Shown here: positions 45,405-54,380 of the stretch, in pieces
How positions within the stretch are numbered: the first letter of the stretch is position 1
Layout of the letters: each line of letters begins with the position of its first letter
Assembly (NCBI GenBank): GCA_013140605.1
Contig: JABFSL010000018.1
Coordinates: forward strand, 17,340 to 81,339
Reading direction: 5' to 3'
DNA length: 64,000 nt
Source: Anaerolineales bacterium
GTDB taxonomy: Bacteria; Chloroflexota; Anaerolineae; Anaerolineales; Villigracilaceae
Translations under genes and position numbers: made by a program
Notes under the pieces: generated by a model
Seen by the model: only the letters and a program-made list of their open reading frames with translations
What the model was told of the DNA's origin: nothing
Databases searched by the model: none

Positions 45405-46475
45405 ATGAATCGAAGTCATTTCTCATCAATTATTCAAGCATTAATTGCCGCTCTTTTATTTGGCGCAAGCGCACCTTTAGCAAAACTCCTTTTAGGTGAA
45501 GTGGAGCCAATTCTGCTTGCCGCCTTTTTGTATCTTGGCAGTGGCATTGGTTTACTTGGCGTAAAACTATTCCAACGTATTAATCAGCAAGGGTTGAATA
45601 GTGAAGCACAGATTCGGAGGCCCGATTATTTGTGGTTGGCGGGAGCAACTATTGCTGGCGGTATTGCAGCTCCGATTACCTTGCTTTTCAGTTTGCAAAA
45701 CACACCTGCCGCAACAGCATCTTTGCTCTTAAGTTTTGAAGGCGTGGCAACAACTCTTATTGCATTTTTCGCTTTCAAAGAATCAATCAGCCGTCGTGCG
45801 TGGTGGGCAATTGCGTTAATCACTCTTGCAAGTATCTTTCTTTCAGTAAATCTAAATGCAGAATGGGGTTTTTCTTTGGGCGCATTAGGCATTATTGCCG
45901 CATGTATCCTTTGGGGAATCGATAACAACTTTACTCGGAATATCTCCGCCAAAGACCCTTTGGTAATTGTCACCATCAAAGGCCTGGGAGCAGGCAGTTT
46001 CTCACTGGGAATGGCGATGGTTCTTGGAAATAAACTCCCCGCTTGGGAAGTTGTTTTAGGCGCATTAGTCTTGGGTAGTTTAAGTTATGGGGCAAGCATT
46101 GTATTGTTTATTCACGCCATGCGTGGCATTGGGGCGGCCCGTACAAGTGCGCTGTTTAGTTCTGCGCCACTCGCAGGCATGATGTTATCTTTTCTTTTAT
46201 TTCGAGAATTTCCGAGTTGGATGTTTGTCATTGCTTTTCCGCTCATGGTTGCTGGAACGCTATTTTTAGTGAGTGAAGAACATGAGCACGACCATGTTCA
46301 TGAAATGACAATTCACGAACATGCACACGTTCACGATGATGGGCACCATGAACACGACCATGAAGGTGAGTATGCTAAAAAACACTGTCACGTTCATAAG
46401 CATGATGAATTAATACATGTCCATCACCATATGCCCGATTTGCATCATCGGCATATCCATCCAGCAGAGTCGTAA
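45405..46475 (+). CDS. DMT/EamA-family transporter with His-rich C-terminal tail
   Basis: The protein has about 356 residues and ten membrane helices in two EamA repeats (LIAALLFGASAPLAKLLLGEVEP; AGTLFLV). After the last helix comes a cytoplasmic or external tail of about 66 residues containing 24 histidines plus acidic residues (HEHDHVHEM, HHEHDHEG, CHVHKHDE). The tail strongly suggests Zn, Ni, Co or Cu binding and a role in metal efflux or buffering, while the core family exports metabolites. ATG 45405 is chosen; the frame also has ATG at 45351, and AAGGA about 11 nt before 45405 is a weak Shine-Dalgarno. Confidence 0.8.
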   Translation: MNRSHFSSIIQALIAALLFGASAPLAKLLLGEVEPILLAAFLYLGSGIGLLGVKLFQRINQQGLNSEAQIRRPDYLWLAGATIAGGIAAPITLLFSLQNTPAATASLLLSFEGVATTLIAFFAFKESISRRAWWAIALITLASIFLSVNLNAEWGFSLGALGIIAACILWGIDNNFTRNISAKDPLVIVTIKGLGAGSFSLGMAMVLGNKLPAWEVVLGALVLGSLSYGASIVLFIHAMRGIGAARTSALFSSAPLAGMMLSFLLFREFPSWMFVIAFPLMVAGTLFLVSEEHEHDHVHEMTIHEHAHVHDDGHHEHDHEGEYAKKHCHVHKHDELIHVHHHMPDLHHRHIHPAES

Positions 46476-46501
46476 AACCCTTAAGCTCTGTATTAAACCA
46501 A

Positions 46502-46534
46502 AGACCTCGGAGTTCTTGAAGAACTCCGAGGTCT
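46502..46534. terminator. Palindromic hairpin between convergent genes
   Basis: 16-bp arms around a central G. It shares the AGACCTC arm motif with the hairpin at 13864-13898. Confidence 0.8.
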
Positions 46535-46541
46535 ATTACAT

Positions 46542-48359
46542 TCATTCCCAAATATCCTTCGCCACATCATCCAACCCCAATTCAAGCAACTTCTCTTTCG
46601 ATGGCTTCCCGCTTTCCTTATCCCATCCGCGCGCTTCGTAATACGCATTGAGCAAGGCAGGGAAATCAGGGACAAATCCTTGCGCGCCGCCTTCCTTGTA
46701 TGGTTCAAGCAAAGCCTTCGGCAATTTATCATTGGCGCGAGTTAATCCCAAGCGGTTGTTGATAGCTCGTTTGAGATTCCAACCGCGTTCGCCTGAGCGC
46801 ATCATATCTTCGAGAGTCCATTCGTAACCGCAGGCCGCATTGACCAGGTCCACTTGCATTTGCGGGTCAACATTGGCAAAGATGCACATCACGAAGGAAT
46901 TAAAGAAAGTCCGCCAGTCTTGATGACGCGCCACATTCGCGGCTTTCTCAGCCTGCGCGTGACGGTCAAAATAAGTGATGCCTATATTCTCCTGAGTATT
47001 GCCCCAATCCACGAGGAAATAATCCGATTGGTTATGACACGCCCCGCGCGGACTGGTCGCATAAGAAAGCGCCATGCCCGAAACGCCGCGCGGGTCGTGA
47101 TAGGCCACTTCGAGTCCATTCACCTGCACGGCTTCATCTTCCGCGTTGAATGCCTTTCCAAATTGACGCGACCCACGCGAAAGCAAGTCACCGAGTCCCT
47201 CACGGCGCGCGATCATTTGGATCAACTGTCGCACCGCCATGAAGTTTCCCCATGTCAGTTCAAGTCCGCCAGTGTCGTGCTTGGTCAACTTGCCCATTTC
47301 ATACAAATGAAATGCAAGTCCGATGGTGTTGGCCGTACTGATCACATCCATGCCATATTTATCACATAGTTCGCCGAGTCGCACCACTTCAACCAGGTCA
47401 TCAATTAAAAGATTCGGGCCAAAGCCAACGATCGTTTCGTATTCGGGTCCCTTGCGCTTCTTGCCATCGCCAATATTCACCACACGCCCGCACGCGATCA
47501 CACATCCCTGACAGGCGCTGTATCCCACCAAGATACTTTCGGCCATCTTCGACCCAGAGACATTATCCACGTTTGCGAACGAACCCTGGTGATAATATTT
47601 CGCGGGCATCGCACCCAAATACTCCGCATAATTCGCCGCGCTTGATGAACCAAGTTCATGAATGATCTTCGCCTGATTATCCTGTTTAAGCACGCGGTTG
47701 GATTCAGAACGCAAGGCGGAATACCGCTCCAAATCTGCAACCTCAATTTTCTTTTGTCCATGCACCGCAATGGCTTTGAGATTCTTCGAGCCCATCACCG
47801 CACCAAGTCCAGTGCGTCCCGCCATGCGTCCGTGGTCACAACAAATGGATGAATACAAGACTCCGCGCTCCCCCGCCTGTCCGATCACCGCGACGTGTGC
47901 GCCTTTGACTCCGATTTCCTCTTTGATTAATTCCTGCGTCTGATAGACATCCTTGCCCCAAACACTCGCCGCATTTCTGACCTCAAGCCTGCCTTCTGCG
48001 ATCCAAAGATAGACGGGGCTTTGAGATTTTCCTGTCACCCACAACCCGTCATAGCCAGCCTTGCGGAGTTCAGGTCCCCAGAATCCGCCAATGTTGGATT
48101 CGGCCCATAATTGAGTCGCTGGGCTTTTTCCGCAAATCACAAAACGGCCAGTAGTTGGCCCCGAAGTTCCCGTGAGCGGACCATTGATAAACAGCAAAGG
48201 TGACTCTGCCGAGAGCGGGTCAAGTTCCTTTGTGAGATATGGATATAAAATCCGCGCCGCGAGAGACGCGCCGCCAAGGAAATCACGCTCCCATTCTTTG
48301 GGGATAATGAATTCTTCGGTTGTTCCAGTTGTGAGGTTTATTTTGAGGATGGGCTGCAT
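46542..48359 (-). CDS. aor: Tungsten-containing aldehyde ferredoxin oxidoreductase
   Basis: This 605-residue AOR-family enzyme has the N-terminal pterin-binding region WERDFLGGASLAARIL and FINGPLTGTSGPTTGRF, the GGFWGPELRKAGYDGL and GMAGRTGLGAVMGSKNLKAIAV motifs, and the [4Fe-4S] cysteines CxxC-x3-C in YSACQGCVIACGRVV with a later CGYEW. It oxidises aldehydes to acids with ferredoxin as acceptor, or reduces acids under reducing conditions. It is one of the clearest signs of anaerobic metabolism here. An SCP2 protein gene lies just upstream in the same direction, separated by a dispersed repeat. Confidence 0.9.
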   Translation of the reverse strand: MQPILKINLTTGTTEEFIIPKEWERDFLGGASLAARILYPYLTKELDPLSAESPLLFINGPLTGTSGPTTGRFVICGKSPATQLWAESNIGGFWGPELRKAGYDGLWVTGKSQSPVYLWIAEGRLEVRNAASVWGKDVYQTQELIKEEIGVKGAHVAVIGQAGERGVLYSSICCDHGRMAGRTGLGAVMGSKNLKAIAVHGQKKIEVADLERYSALRSESNRVLKQDNQAKIIHELGSSSAANYAEYLGAMPAKYYHQGSFANVDNVSGSKMAESILVGYSACQGCVIACGRVVNIGDGKKRKGPEYETIVGFGPNLLIDDLVEVVRLGELCDKYGMDVISTANTIGLAFHLYEMGKLTKHDTGGLELTWGNFMAVRQLIQMIARREGLGDLLSRGSRQFGKAFNAEDEAVQVNGLEVAYHDPRGVSGMALSYATSPRGACHNQSDYFLVDWGNTQENIGITYFDRHAQAEKAANVARHQDWRTFFNSFVMCIFANVDPQMQVDLVNAACGYEWTLEDMMRSGERGWNLKRAINNRLGLTRANDKLPKALLEPYKEGGAQGFVPDFPALLNAYYEARGWDKESGKPSKEKLLELGLDDVAKDIWE

Positions 48360-48370
48360 AATCTAATTTA

Positions 48371-48465
48371 TGTCATTGCGAGGCGGTGCTCTTCCGCCGA
48401 AGCAATCTCCTTCTTAGTTGGAGGTTGCTTCGGGCGAAAGGCAAGAACGCCCTCGCAACGACATG
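48371..48465. repeat. Dispersed repeat (GTCATTGCGAGG type) between SCP2 gene and aor
   Basis: Begins GTCATTGCGAGG, has a GAAGCAATCTC inner arm facing GGTTGCTTCGG, and ends CCTCGCAACGAC. Other copies are at 62167-62253 and 63265-63356. Confidence 0.85.
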
Positions 48466-48470
48466 GATAT

Positions 48471-48881
48471 TCACATTATTTCTTCCGTCGCTTCATTCGC
48501 CACGCGGACAAAGTCCAATACAGTTGGCACATTGCGCATCATATACCCCATGCTGCCCTGCACTTTAAGTTTCATGGTCATCATGGCGGTCATGGGATTC
48601 AGTTTGCCTGTCAGAATGGCGGTGATATTGTTATAGGTCGAGGTCAATGTGAAGGCGGGTTTTGGGTAGGCAGATGCGTCAGGTTTGTAAACTGCTTTTC
48701 GACACCTCCCATGCCACAGGTCAAGATAGAACGTGAGTTCCTCTTTAAGATTGCCCTCTGGTTCGATCCGAAAGAACAAATCCCCTTCCCAATGTTTGGC
48801 GATCTCGGCATATTTCTCATCTGAATTAAGTTTTGTTTCAAGCCCCTGTAACCATTCTTCACTTGGAAAGATAGCAGTCAT
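48471..48881 (-). CDS. SCP2 sterol/lipid-carrier domain protein
   Basis: This 136-residue protein consists of an SCP2 domain: GDLFFRIEPEGNLKEELTFYLDLWHGRCRKA, AFTLTSTYNNITAILTGKLNPMTAMMTMKLKVQGSMGYMMRNV. SCP2 domains bind fatty acyl or sterol-like lipids in a hydrophobic tunnel. GGAGG 6 nt before ATG 48881 fixes the start over an in-frame ATG 18 nt upstream. It is co-directional with aor, so a shared transcript is possible; whether the carrier presents the aldehyde or acid substrate is speculative. Confidence 0.8.
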   Translation of the reverse strand: MTAIFPSEEWLQGLETKLNSDEKYAEIAKHWEGDLFFRIEPEGNLKEELTFYLDLWHGRCRKAVYKPDASAYPKPAFTLTSTYNNITAILTGKLNPMTAMMTMKLKVQGSMGYMMRNVPTVLDFVRVANEATEEIM

Positions 48882-48942
48882 GGAAAACCTCCAGATCAAA
48901 GATAGCGGTATTGTACCATTATGAAATTATGTACAAAAATCC

Positions 48943-48977
48943 TTGCACAAATGAAAAAAATAGTCTATGCTTAGACT
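48943..48977 (+). promoter_or_regulatory. Promoter with operator-like palindrome for amino-acid ABC operon
   Basis: TTGCAC (48943-48948), 17 nt, then TATGCT (48966-48971). An inverted repeat AGTCTA-TGCT-TAGACT (48962-48977) covers the -10, as expected for a repressor site. Confidence 0.55.
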
Positions 48978-48979
48978 TG

Positions 48980-49017
48980 CGGGATGAACATCATCCCGTG
49001 GCAATTTAATAATTGCC
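48980..49017 (+). promoter_or_regulatory. Two tandem hairpins in the leader of the amino-acid ABC operon
   Basis: CGGGATGA/TCATCCCG with a 3-nt loop (48980-48998) and GGCAATT/AATTGCC with a 4-nt loop (49000-49017). They fill the predicted 5' leader between the promoter and the GGAGG before ATG 49046. Confidence 0.5.
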
Positions 49018-49045
49018 CAATATTTCATGTCTCTTGGAGGAGCAA

Positions 49046-49948
49046 ATGAAAAAACTTTTGACACTGGCCAGCCTGCTTGTTCTGGCCTCCCTCGTACTAG
49101 CCGCCTGCGGGGGCGGTGGAGCTTCAACAGCCACCGATCTATTAGGCGCGGTCAATGAACGTGGCTACATCCTCGTTTCCACTGACCCAAACTACGAGCC
49201 TCAGTCATTCCTCAACACCGAAGGCAAGCGACCCGCTGACACCAAATGTCCTGCAGACGCCTTGACTACCGCCGAGTTACAAGGCTTTGATATTGATGTA
49301 GCTCACAAGATCGGTGATGCGCTCGGAGTTGAAACCTGCTTTGCAACCCCCGCCTGGGATATCATCACCGCTGGCAACTGGGCTGACAAGTGGGATGTCA
49401 GCGTTGGCTCAATGACCATTCTGCCCGAACGTCAGAAAGTTTTGGATTTCAGCGTACCCTACTACGGCACACCCGCTGTTGTCGCAGTGAAAGCTGATTC
49501 CACATTCACATCTCTGGCCGACCTGGCTGGTCAGGCGTTGTGCGCAGGCACTTCCACCACTTATGAAACCTGGCTCAATGGCGGCGACCTCGGCCCGGGC
49601 ATTATCATCTACAACAAAGCGCCCGAAGGCGTGACATCTGTACCATTGGAAACCGATCAGGAATGTGCTCAATCCCTGACCGCTGGCCGTGAAGATTTCG
49701 CAGGCTACGTCACAGCGGTAACCGTTGTCGATGCCAACATTGCGGCAGGACTGCCAGTGAAGCAACTCGGCGCTGCTGTCTACAACGAAGTTTTGGCAGC
49801 AGCCTTTGATAGGGCATCAACCCTCGACTCAACCACATTACGCGCTGAAGTGGACAAGGCCATTACCGCCCTGCACACAGATGGCACCCTCAGCAGCCTT
49901 TCTACACAGTGGTTTAGCAAGGACCTGACCCAGGGCCTCATCAAATAA
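49046..49948 (+). CDS. Amino-acid ABC transporter substrate-binding lipoprotein
   Basis: This 300-residue lipoprotein has the signal peptide MKKLLTLASLLVLASLVLAAC with lipobox LAAC. The mature part is a polar amino-acid binding domain (family 3): GYILVSTDPNYEPQSFL, FDIDVAHKIGDALGV, GSMTILPERQKVLDFSVPYYGTPAVVAVK. The domain class binds glutamine, arginine or related cationic/polar amino acids. Its permease and ATPase follow, together with a DDAH-like hydrolase, pointing to a guanidino ligand. GGAGG lies 5 nt before ATG 49046. Confidence 0.9.
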   Translation: MKKLLTLASLLVLASLVLAACGGGGASTATDLLGAVNERGYILVSTDPNYEPQSFLNTEGKRPADTKCPADALTTAELQGFDIDVAHKIGDALGVETCFATPAWDIITAGNWADKWDVSVGSMTILPERQKVLDFSVPYYGTPAVVAVKADSTFTSLADLAGQALCAGTSTTYETWLNGGDLGPGIIIYNKAPEGVTSVPLETDQECAQSLTAGREDFAGYVTAVTVVDANIAAGLPVKQLGAAVYNEVLAAAFDRASTLDSTTLRAEVDKAITALHTDGTLSSLSTQWFSKDLTQGLIK

Positions 49949-49963
49949 AATAGATGAATTTAA

Positions 49964-49992
49964 AAGAGAAGCGGCTAAATGCCGCTTCTCTT
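49964..49992 (+). terminator. Attenuator-type hairpin between binding protein and permease
   Basis: 12-bp arms AAGAGAAGCGGC/GCCGCTTCTCTT around TAAAT, followed by CATTTTCTT. It likely lowers transcription of the membrane parts relative to the binding protein. Confidence 0.8.
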
Positions 49993-50019
49993 CATTTTCT
50001 TGCAGAAGGAAAACTCGTA

Positions 50020-50859
50020 ATGAACCTTTCAGCAAAAAAAGATTCCAACACGCCGAAATCACAAGCAGACCTGATCTTCGAAGCGCAGCAACGCAAGGAA
50101 CTACAATTCAAGGCCAACGTGGCACTCTCGTGGGCGGTACTTATCATCATCCTGCTCTTTCTATTCAGCGGACAGAATTTTCTGGGCATCAAAACCATCA
50201 AGCTAGATACTACTTTTATTAGGGACAACCTGGTCTTCATTGCGGGAGGCCTTGGGGAAACGATAAAAATCTCCCTGCTTTCAATCGCATTAGCCACATT
50301 CCTTGCGCTGCTGGCCGCCCTCGGACGTTTATCCACTTTTCCACCCATTTACGCAATAAGTACTTTTTACGTCTCACTCATTCGCGGGACCCCACTTTAC
50401 TTACAGATCTTTTTTTTCTTCCTTGCCCTTCCCCAATTAGGGATCATTCTTCCTGGACTTTGGGCTGGCGTGATCGCCCTTGGCCTAAACTACGGGGCGT
50501 ATATGTCTGAGATCTTCCGCGCAGGACTAAGCTCCGTTGGCAAAGGTCAGCGTGAGGCCGCCATTGCGCTCGGCATGACCCCGGGACAAACCATGCGGCG
50601 TATTGTCCTGCCGCAAGCCTTGCGCTTTGCCATTCCGCCCACAGGCAATGAATTTATTGCCATGACCAAAGACTCCGCGCTCGTCTCAGCCACAGGCTTT
50701 GTACACGAACTGATGTGGCGCTCTACAAAAGTTGGACGCGCACAATTTCATAACCTTGAGGCTCTCATCATGGCAGCCATGTTCTACTGGGCCATGACCC
50801 TGCTCCTTAGCTACCTGCAAAGCCGTATCGAAGCCCGTTTATCCAAAGGAGACCGCTAA
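50020..50859 (+). CDS. Amino-acid ABC transporter permease (HisM/GlnP type)
   Basis: The 279-residue permease has a charged N-terminal segment, about five to six helices ([33 protein letters not shown]), and the coupling loop [30 protein letters not shown] (EAA motif). ATG 50020 is preceded by AGAAGGA; a longer frame would start inside the attenuator hairpin and is rejected. It is followed 1 nt later by the ATPase gene. Confidence 0.88.
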   Translation: MNLSAKKDSNTPKSQADLIFEAQQRKELQFKANVALSWAVLIIILLFLFSGQNFLGIKTIKLDTTFIRDNLVFIAGGLGETIKISLLSIALATFLALLAALGRLSTFPPIYAISTFYVSLIRGTPLYLQIFFFFLALPQLGIILPGLWAGVIALGLNYGAYMSEIFRAGLSSVGKGQREAAIALGMTPGQTMRRIVLPQALRFAIPPTGNEFIAMTKDSALVSATGFVHELMWRSTKVGRAQFHNLEALIMAAMFYWAMTLLLSYLQSRIEARLSKGDR

Positions 50860-50860
50860 C

Positions 50861-51622
50861 ATGGTTCCCATTGTAAAAATCTCCAACCTCGATAAATATT
50901 TCGGGCGCCTGCACGTCTTGAAGAACATCAGCCTTGAGGTCATGCCGCGTGAAGTGGTATGTCTCATTGGGCGCAGCGGTTCGGGCAAAAGCACATTATT
51001 GCGCTGCATCAACTTCCTTGAAACACCCTCACGCGGAACCATTGAAGTGGACGGCGTCAAAGTGGAAGGCAATGAAAAAGGGAAATTGAACCGCGAACTC
51101 GTCCATGAAGTGCGCTTGAGAACCGGCATGGTCTTTCAGGAATTCAACTTATTTCCACACATGAGCGTGCTGGAAAATGTGATCGAAGGGCCTGTCATGG
51201 TCAAGAATATGGATCGCGACAAAGCCATCGCATTGGCAGAGAAAAATCTAAATCATGTGGATATGCTTTGGAAAAAAGATGAATATCCCATGCGCCTCTC
51301 CGGCGGACAAAAGCAACGCGTTGCCATTGCCCGCGCGCTCACGATGGAACCAAAGGTCATGCTCTTTGATGAGCCCACATCCGCGCTTGACCCTGAGTTG
51401 ATCGGTGAAGTGTTGACCGTTATGAAGAAACTCGCTCTGGATGGCATGACCATGCTTGTGGTCACCCACGAAATGGGATTTGCAAAAGATGTAGCCGACC
51501 GAGTCATCGTGATGGGGGATGGCGAATTGATCGAAGATGCCAAGCCAAGCGATTTGTTTAACAATCCGCAGGACCCGCGCACAAAAGCGTTGATCGACCG
51601 CTATCGCTCCGGTGAACAATAA
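50861..51622 (+). CDS. Amino-acid ABC transporter ATPase (GlnQ/HisP type)
   Basis: The 253-residue ATPase has Walker [15 protein letters not shown]-loop [18 protein letters not shown], signature [15 protein letters not shown], Walker [13 protein letters not shown] and H-loop [15 protein letters not shown], all characteristic of polar amino-acid importers. It follows the permease by 1 nt and directly abuts the DDAH-like gene (stop TAA then ATG). Confidence 0.9.
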   Translation: MVPIVKISNLDKYFGRLHVLKNISLEVMPREVVCLIGRSGSGKSTLLRCINFLETPSRGTIEVDGVKVEGNEKGKLNRELVHEVRLRTGMVFQEFNLFPHMSVLENVIEGPVMVKNMDRDKAIALAEKNLNHVDMLWKKDEYPMRLSGGQKQRVAIARALTMEPKVMLFDEPTSALDPELIGEVLTVMKKLALDGMTMLVVTHEMGFAKDVADRVIVMGDGELIEDAKPSDLFNNPQDPRTKALIDRYRSGEQ

Positions 51623-52387
51623 ATGACAATCGCGATCACGCGTGAGGTCAGTTCGCGATTCAACGAATGTGAACTGACTCACATCGAGCGCACGCCGATC
51701 AATGTGGATGTGGCACGCGTTCAACATCGTGAATATGTCAACGCGTTGGTTGGGGTCGGTTGTCAGATGATCGAATTGCCCGAAGAGAAGGATTTGCCTG
51801 ACTCGGTATTTGTGGAGGATATCGCTTTTATTCTGGATGAAGCAGCGGTCATCACCCGACCCGGAGCTGATTCTCGCAAACCTGAGACAGAGTCCATCAT
51901 CCGGGCATTGTCGCCCCACCGCGCGCTGGTGCATGTCACAGCCCCCGCCACAGTAGATGGCGGCGATGTGCTTGTACTTGGAAAAAATATTTACGTTGGC
52001 CTATCCACACGCAGTAACTCAGCCGCAATCGAACAATTACAAAATTTACTGGATCATTATGGTTACAAGGTAATCGGTACAGAGATGACAGACTGCCTGC
52101 ACTTAAAGACAGCCGTCACCCGTGTGGACGATAATACCTTGCTTATCAATACAAATTGGGTTTCGCCAGATTATTTTTCAGGCTGTGACCTGATCGAAGT
52201 TGATCCGTCCGAACCTTTTGCGGCCAATTGTTTACCCGTGAATGGTCAGATCATTTACCCCACGTCATTTCCGAAAACACGCGCCAAGCTTGAAGCACGC
52301 GAATACAAAATTCAAGCCGTTACTGTGGATGAACTCGCAAAAGCCGAGGGCGCGGTCACCTGTTGCAGTTTGATCATTTCACAGTAA
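51623..52387 (+). CDS. Dimethylarginine dimethylaminohydrolase-like enzyme
   Basis: This 254-residue guanidino-group-modifying hydrolase has the DDAH-type substrate motifs LPDSVFVEDIAFIL and DGGDVLVLGKNIYVGLSTRSN, catalytic His160 (DCLHLKTAV) and nucleophile Cys247 in GAVTCCSLIIS. DDAH hydrolyses methylarginines to citrulline and methylamine. It begins immediately after the ATPase stop, so the ABC system probably imports its substrate (methylarginine, arginine or a related guanidine). Confidence 0.85.
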   Translation: MTIAITREVSSRFNECELTHIERTPINVDVARVQHREYVNALVGVGCQMIELPEEKDLPDSVFVEDIAFILDEAAVITRPGADSRKPETESIIRALSPHRALVHVTAPATVDGGDVLVLGKNIYVGLSTRSNSAAIEQLQNLLDHYGYKVIGTEMTDCLHLKTAVTRVDDNTLLINTNWVSPDYFSGCDLIEVDPSEPFAANCLPVNGQIIYPTSFPKTRAKLEAREYKIQAVTVDELAKAEGAVTCCSLIISQ

Positions 52388-52437
52388 ACAGAATCAATTC
52401 CAGGTTAAGCGCGAAGCGGGTTCTTCATCAAAAAAAG

Positions 52438-52467
52438 AAAAATCCCCGAAAAAAGATCGGGGATTTT
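52438..52467 (-). terminator. Terminator for tRNA-Leu on minus strand
   Basis: AAAATCCCCGA/TCGGGGATTTT arms; on the minus strand it is followed by a long T-rich run, 10 nt after the tRNA 3' end. Confidence 0.85.
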
Positions 52468-52476
52468 CATTGCTTG

Positions 52477-52558
52477 TGCGCTGGAGAGGACTTGAACCTC
52501 CACGTCTTACGACACACGCACCTCAAGCGTGCCTGTCTGCCAATTCCAGCACCAGCGC
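52477..52558 (-). tRNA. tRNA-Leu (anticodon GAG)
   Basis: On the minus strand the 82-nt gene starts GCGCTGG and ends CCAGCGC plus discriminator A. The anticodon stem CACGC/GCGTG holds loop TTGAGGT, giving GAG, which reads CUC/CUU leucine codons. A long variable arm (GTCGTAAGAC) fits class II tRNA. The T-loop is TTCAAGT. The 3' CCA is not encoded. Confidence 0.92.
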
Positions 52559-52622
52559 AAGCAGGCCGTATTATAATCGGCTTGCTTTTCTTGTCAAGCA
52601 CAGAAAGCATAGGAGAGATGTC

Positions 52623-53639
52623 ATGGTCCGAATCGTTGTAGATGCAATGGGAAGCGATAATTTTCCAACGCCAGATGTTGAAGGCGCGGTGCAGGCCGCG
52701 CGCGAATATGGTGTGGAAATTATTTTGGTGGGAGACGAAGCGATCATCAAGCCAGTGCTTGATGCGCAAAATACCGAGGGGCTAAAGATCAGCATTGTGA
52801 ATGCACCTGAAATGTTGACGATGGAAGATAAGGGCGAAAAGCTTGTTTTAAAGGCGCGCAGTAAAGATGCGAAGAATTCAATGGCCGTTGGGATTGACCT
52901 GGTCAAGAGCGGTAAAGCAGATGCATTTGTCAGCGCAGGCAATACAGGCGCAGGCATGGTGACCGCGTTGTTCCGCCTCGGGCGTATCCGCGGCGTTGAC
53001 CGCCCTGCGCTGGCTCCGATCTTCCCAACCGCAACTGGCACATGCGTTGTGCTCGATATTGGTGCAAACCCCGATTGCAAACCTGAAAATCTTTTACAGT
53101 TCGGAATTTTGGGAAGCATCTATGCCGAGAAAGTACGCGGTGTGAAGAATCCCAAAGTTGGTTTGATCTCGAATGGTGAAGAGGAAGGTAAAGGCAATGA
53201 ATTGGTGAAGGGAGCCACACCCTTGTTCAAGGCCTCCAAGTTGAATTACTTCGGGAACGTGGAAGGCAAGGAAGTGATCGGCGGCAAAGTGGATGTGGCC
53301 GTGACGGACGGATTTACAGGCAATGTGATGCTAAAATCATCTGAAGCAGTTGCCAAGTTAATTACTGATCGAATCCGCGAGATCATCAAGAACGGCAGTA
53401 TCGCCACCAAGATCGGCGGACTGTTGGTGAAGCCCGCGCTCGGCGCGATCAAGAAACTGCTTGACCCAAGTGAACAGGGTGCGGCTCCCCTGCTTGGCAT
53501 CAATGGACTGGTCTTCATCGGTCATGGCCGCTCGGATACATTTGCCATAAAGAACGCGGTCCGCGTGGCAAAACATGCCGTGGATGTAAAAGTGTTGGAT
53601 GCAATGAAATCTGCTATAGAAGAGAGTTTGAGAAACTAA
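52623..53639 (+). CDS. plsX: Phosphate acyltransferase
   Basis: The 338-residue enzyme makes acyl-phosphate from acyl-ACP for phosphatidic acid synthesis. It shows the PlsX signatures VVDAMGSDNFPTPDVEGAV at the N-terminus, SAGNTGAGMVTALFRLGRIRGVDRPAL, LDIGANPDCKPENLLQFGILG and the late GHGRSDTFAIKNAVRVA. The ATG at 52623 has AGGAG upstream. The longer open frame reads through the antisense of the tRNA and is rejected. Confidence 0.92.
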   Translation: MVRIVVDAMGSDNFPTPDVEGAVQAAREYGVEIILVGDEAIIKPVLDAQNTEGLKISIVNAPEMLTMEDKGEKLVLKARSKDAKNSMAVGIDLVKSGKADAFVSAGNTGAGMVTALFRLGRIRGVDRPALAPIFPTATGTCVVLDIGANPDCKPENLLQFGILGSIYAEKVRGVKNPKVGLISNGEEEGKGNELVKGATPLFKASKLNYFGNVEGKEVIGGKVDVAVTDGFTGNVMLKSSEAVAKLITDRIREIIKNGSIATKIGGLLVKPALGAIKKLLDPSEQGAAPLLGINGLVFIGHGRSDTFAIKNAVRVAKHAVDVKVLDAMKSAIEESLRN

Positions 53640-53640
53640 A

Positions 53641-54336
53641 ATGAAAATCATCAAGAATGAAAAACTAATATCTCGAAACGGCAAGATCGGTCAATATACA
53701 AGCTTGGGTGCCTTGGTTGTGCTTGGCGGAGGCATGTATATCTCATTTTCAAAGCCTGATCTTTTCGCATACTCTGTTGTTTGTCTGCTGGTCGGGTTCA
53801 TTATGACCCAGGTCGGAATGTATATGGGCAATCGCTGGGGACGGTCTCCGCGCCCCGATGAAAAATTTGACGCGGGACTTAAAGGCTTGCACAGCGATTT
53901 CAGCATGTATCACTATTCAACACCTGTATCGCATCTGCTGGTCGGCCCATCGGGCGCGTGGGTGCTGCTCCCCTATCACCAAAAGGGAAAAGTGGAGTTC
54001 AAAAAGAACCGCTGGAAGATGAGCGGCGGTGGATTTATGCAAGCCTATATGCGCATCTTCGGTCAGGAAAGTATCGGCCGCCCGGATGTTGACGCGGAAA
54101 CAGAAGTACAAACACTCAGGAAGTTCTTTGCAAAAAATCTGGAAGAGTCATTCGCCCCGGAGATCAAACCCATTTTGGTGTTTACCAGCGACGAGGTTGA
54201 ATTAGTGCCAAACGATTCACCCATCCCTGCGATGAAACTGAAACAGCTCAAAGAGTTCATGCGGCAGGGTGTAAAAAACCGCGCGCTCAACAGTGACCAG
54301 ATCGCAAAGATCACTGGTTTGTTTGCTCAAGAATAA
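53641..54336 (+). CDS. Two-TM protein with NERD-like soluble domain
   Basis: The 231-residue protein has two membrane helices (about 21-36 and 43-62) and a soluble domain that may be NERD-like: HYSTPVSHLLVGPSGAWVLLPYHQKGKVEFKKNRWKMSG, PILVFTSDEVEL. NERD domains are nuclease-related, but the usual catalytic residues could not be verified by eye. The ATG follows plsX by 1 nt, so it shares the operon. Function is unknown. Confidence 0.55.
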   Translation: MKIIKNEKLISRNGKIGQYTSLGALVVLGGGMYISFSKPDLFAYSVVCLLVGFIMTQVGMYMGNRWGRSPRPDEKFDAGLKGLHSDFSMYHYSTPVSHLLVGPSGAWVLLPYHQKGKVEFKKNRWKMSGGGFMQAYMRIFGQESIGRPDVDAETEVQTLRKFFAKNLEESFAPEIKPILVFTSDEVELVPNDSPIPAMKLKQLKEFMRQGVKNRALNSDQIAKITGLFAQE

Positions 54337-54339
54337 TCA

Positions 54340-54366
54340 GTAGGTCACGTCTGAGACGTGACCTAC
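54340..54366. terminator. Perfect hairpin between NERD-like gene and DinG gene
   Basis: 13-bp arms GTAGGTCACGTCT/AGACGTGACCTAC around a single G, followed by ACTTTTTG. It could act as a terminator or be a dispersed repeat. Confidence 0.7.
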
Positions 54367-54380
54367 ACTTTTTGTTATGG

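Noticed and set aside
52470..52622. N-terminal extension of plsX
   Set aside because: It is a read-through of the antisense of tRNA-Leu; the PlsX N-terminus with its own Shine-Dalgarno is at 52623.
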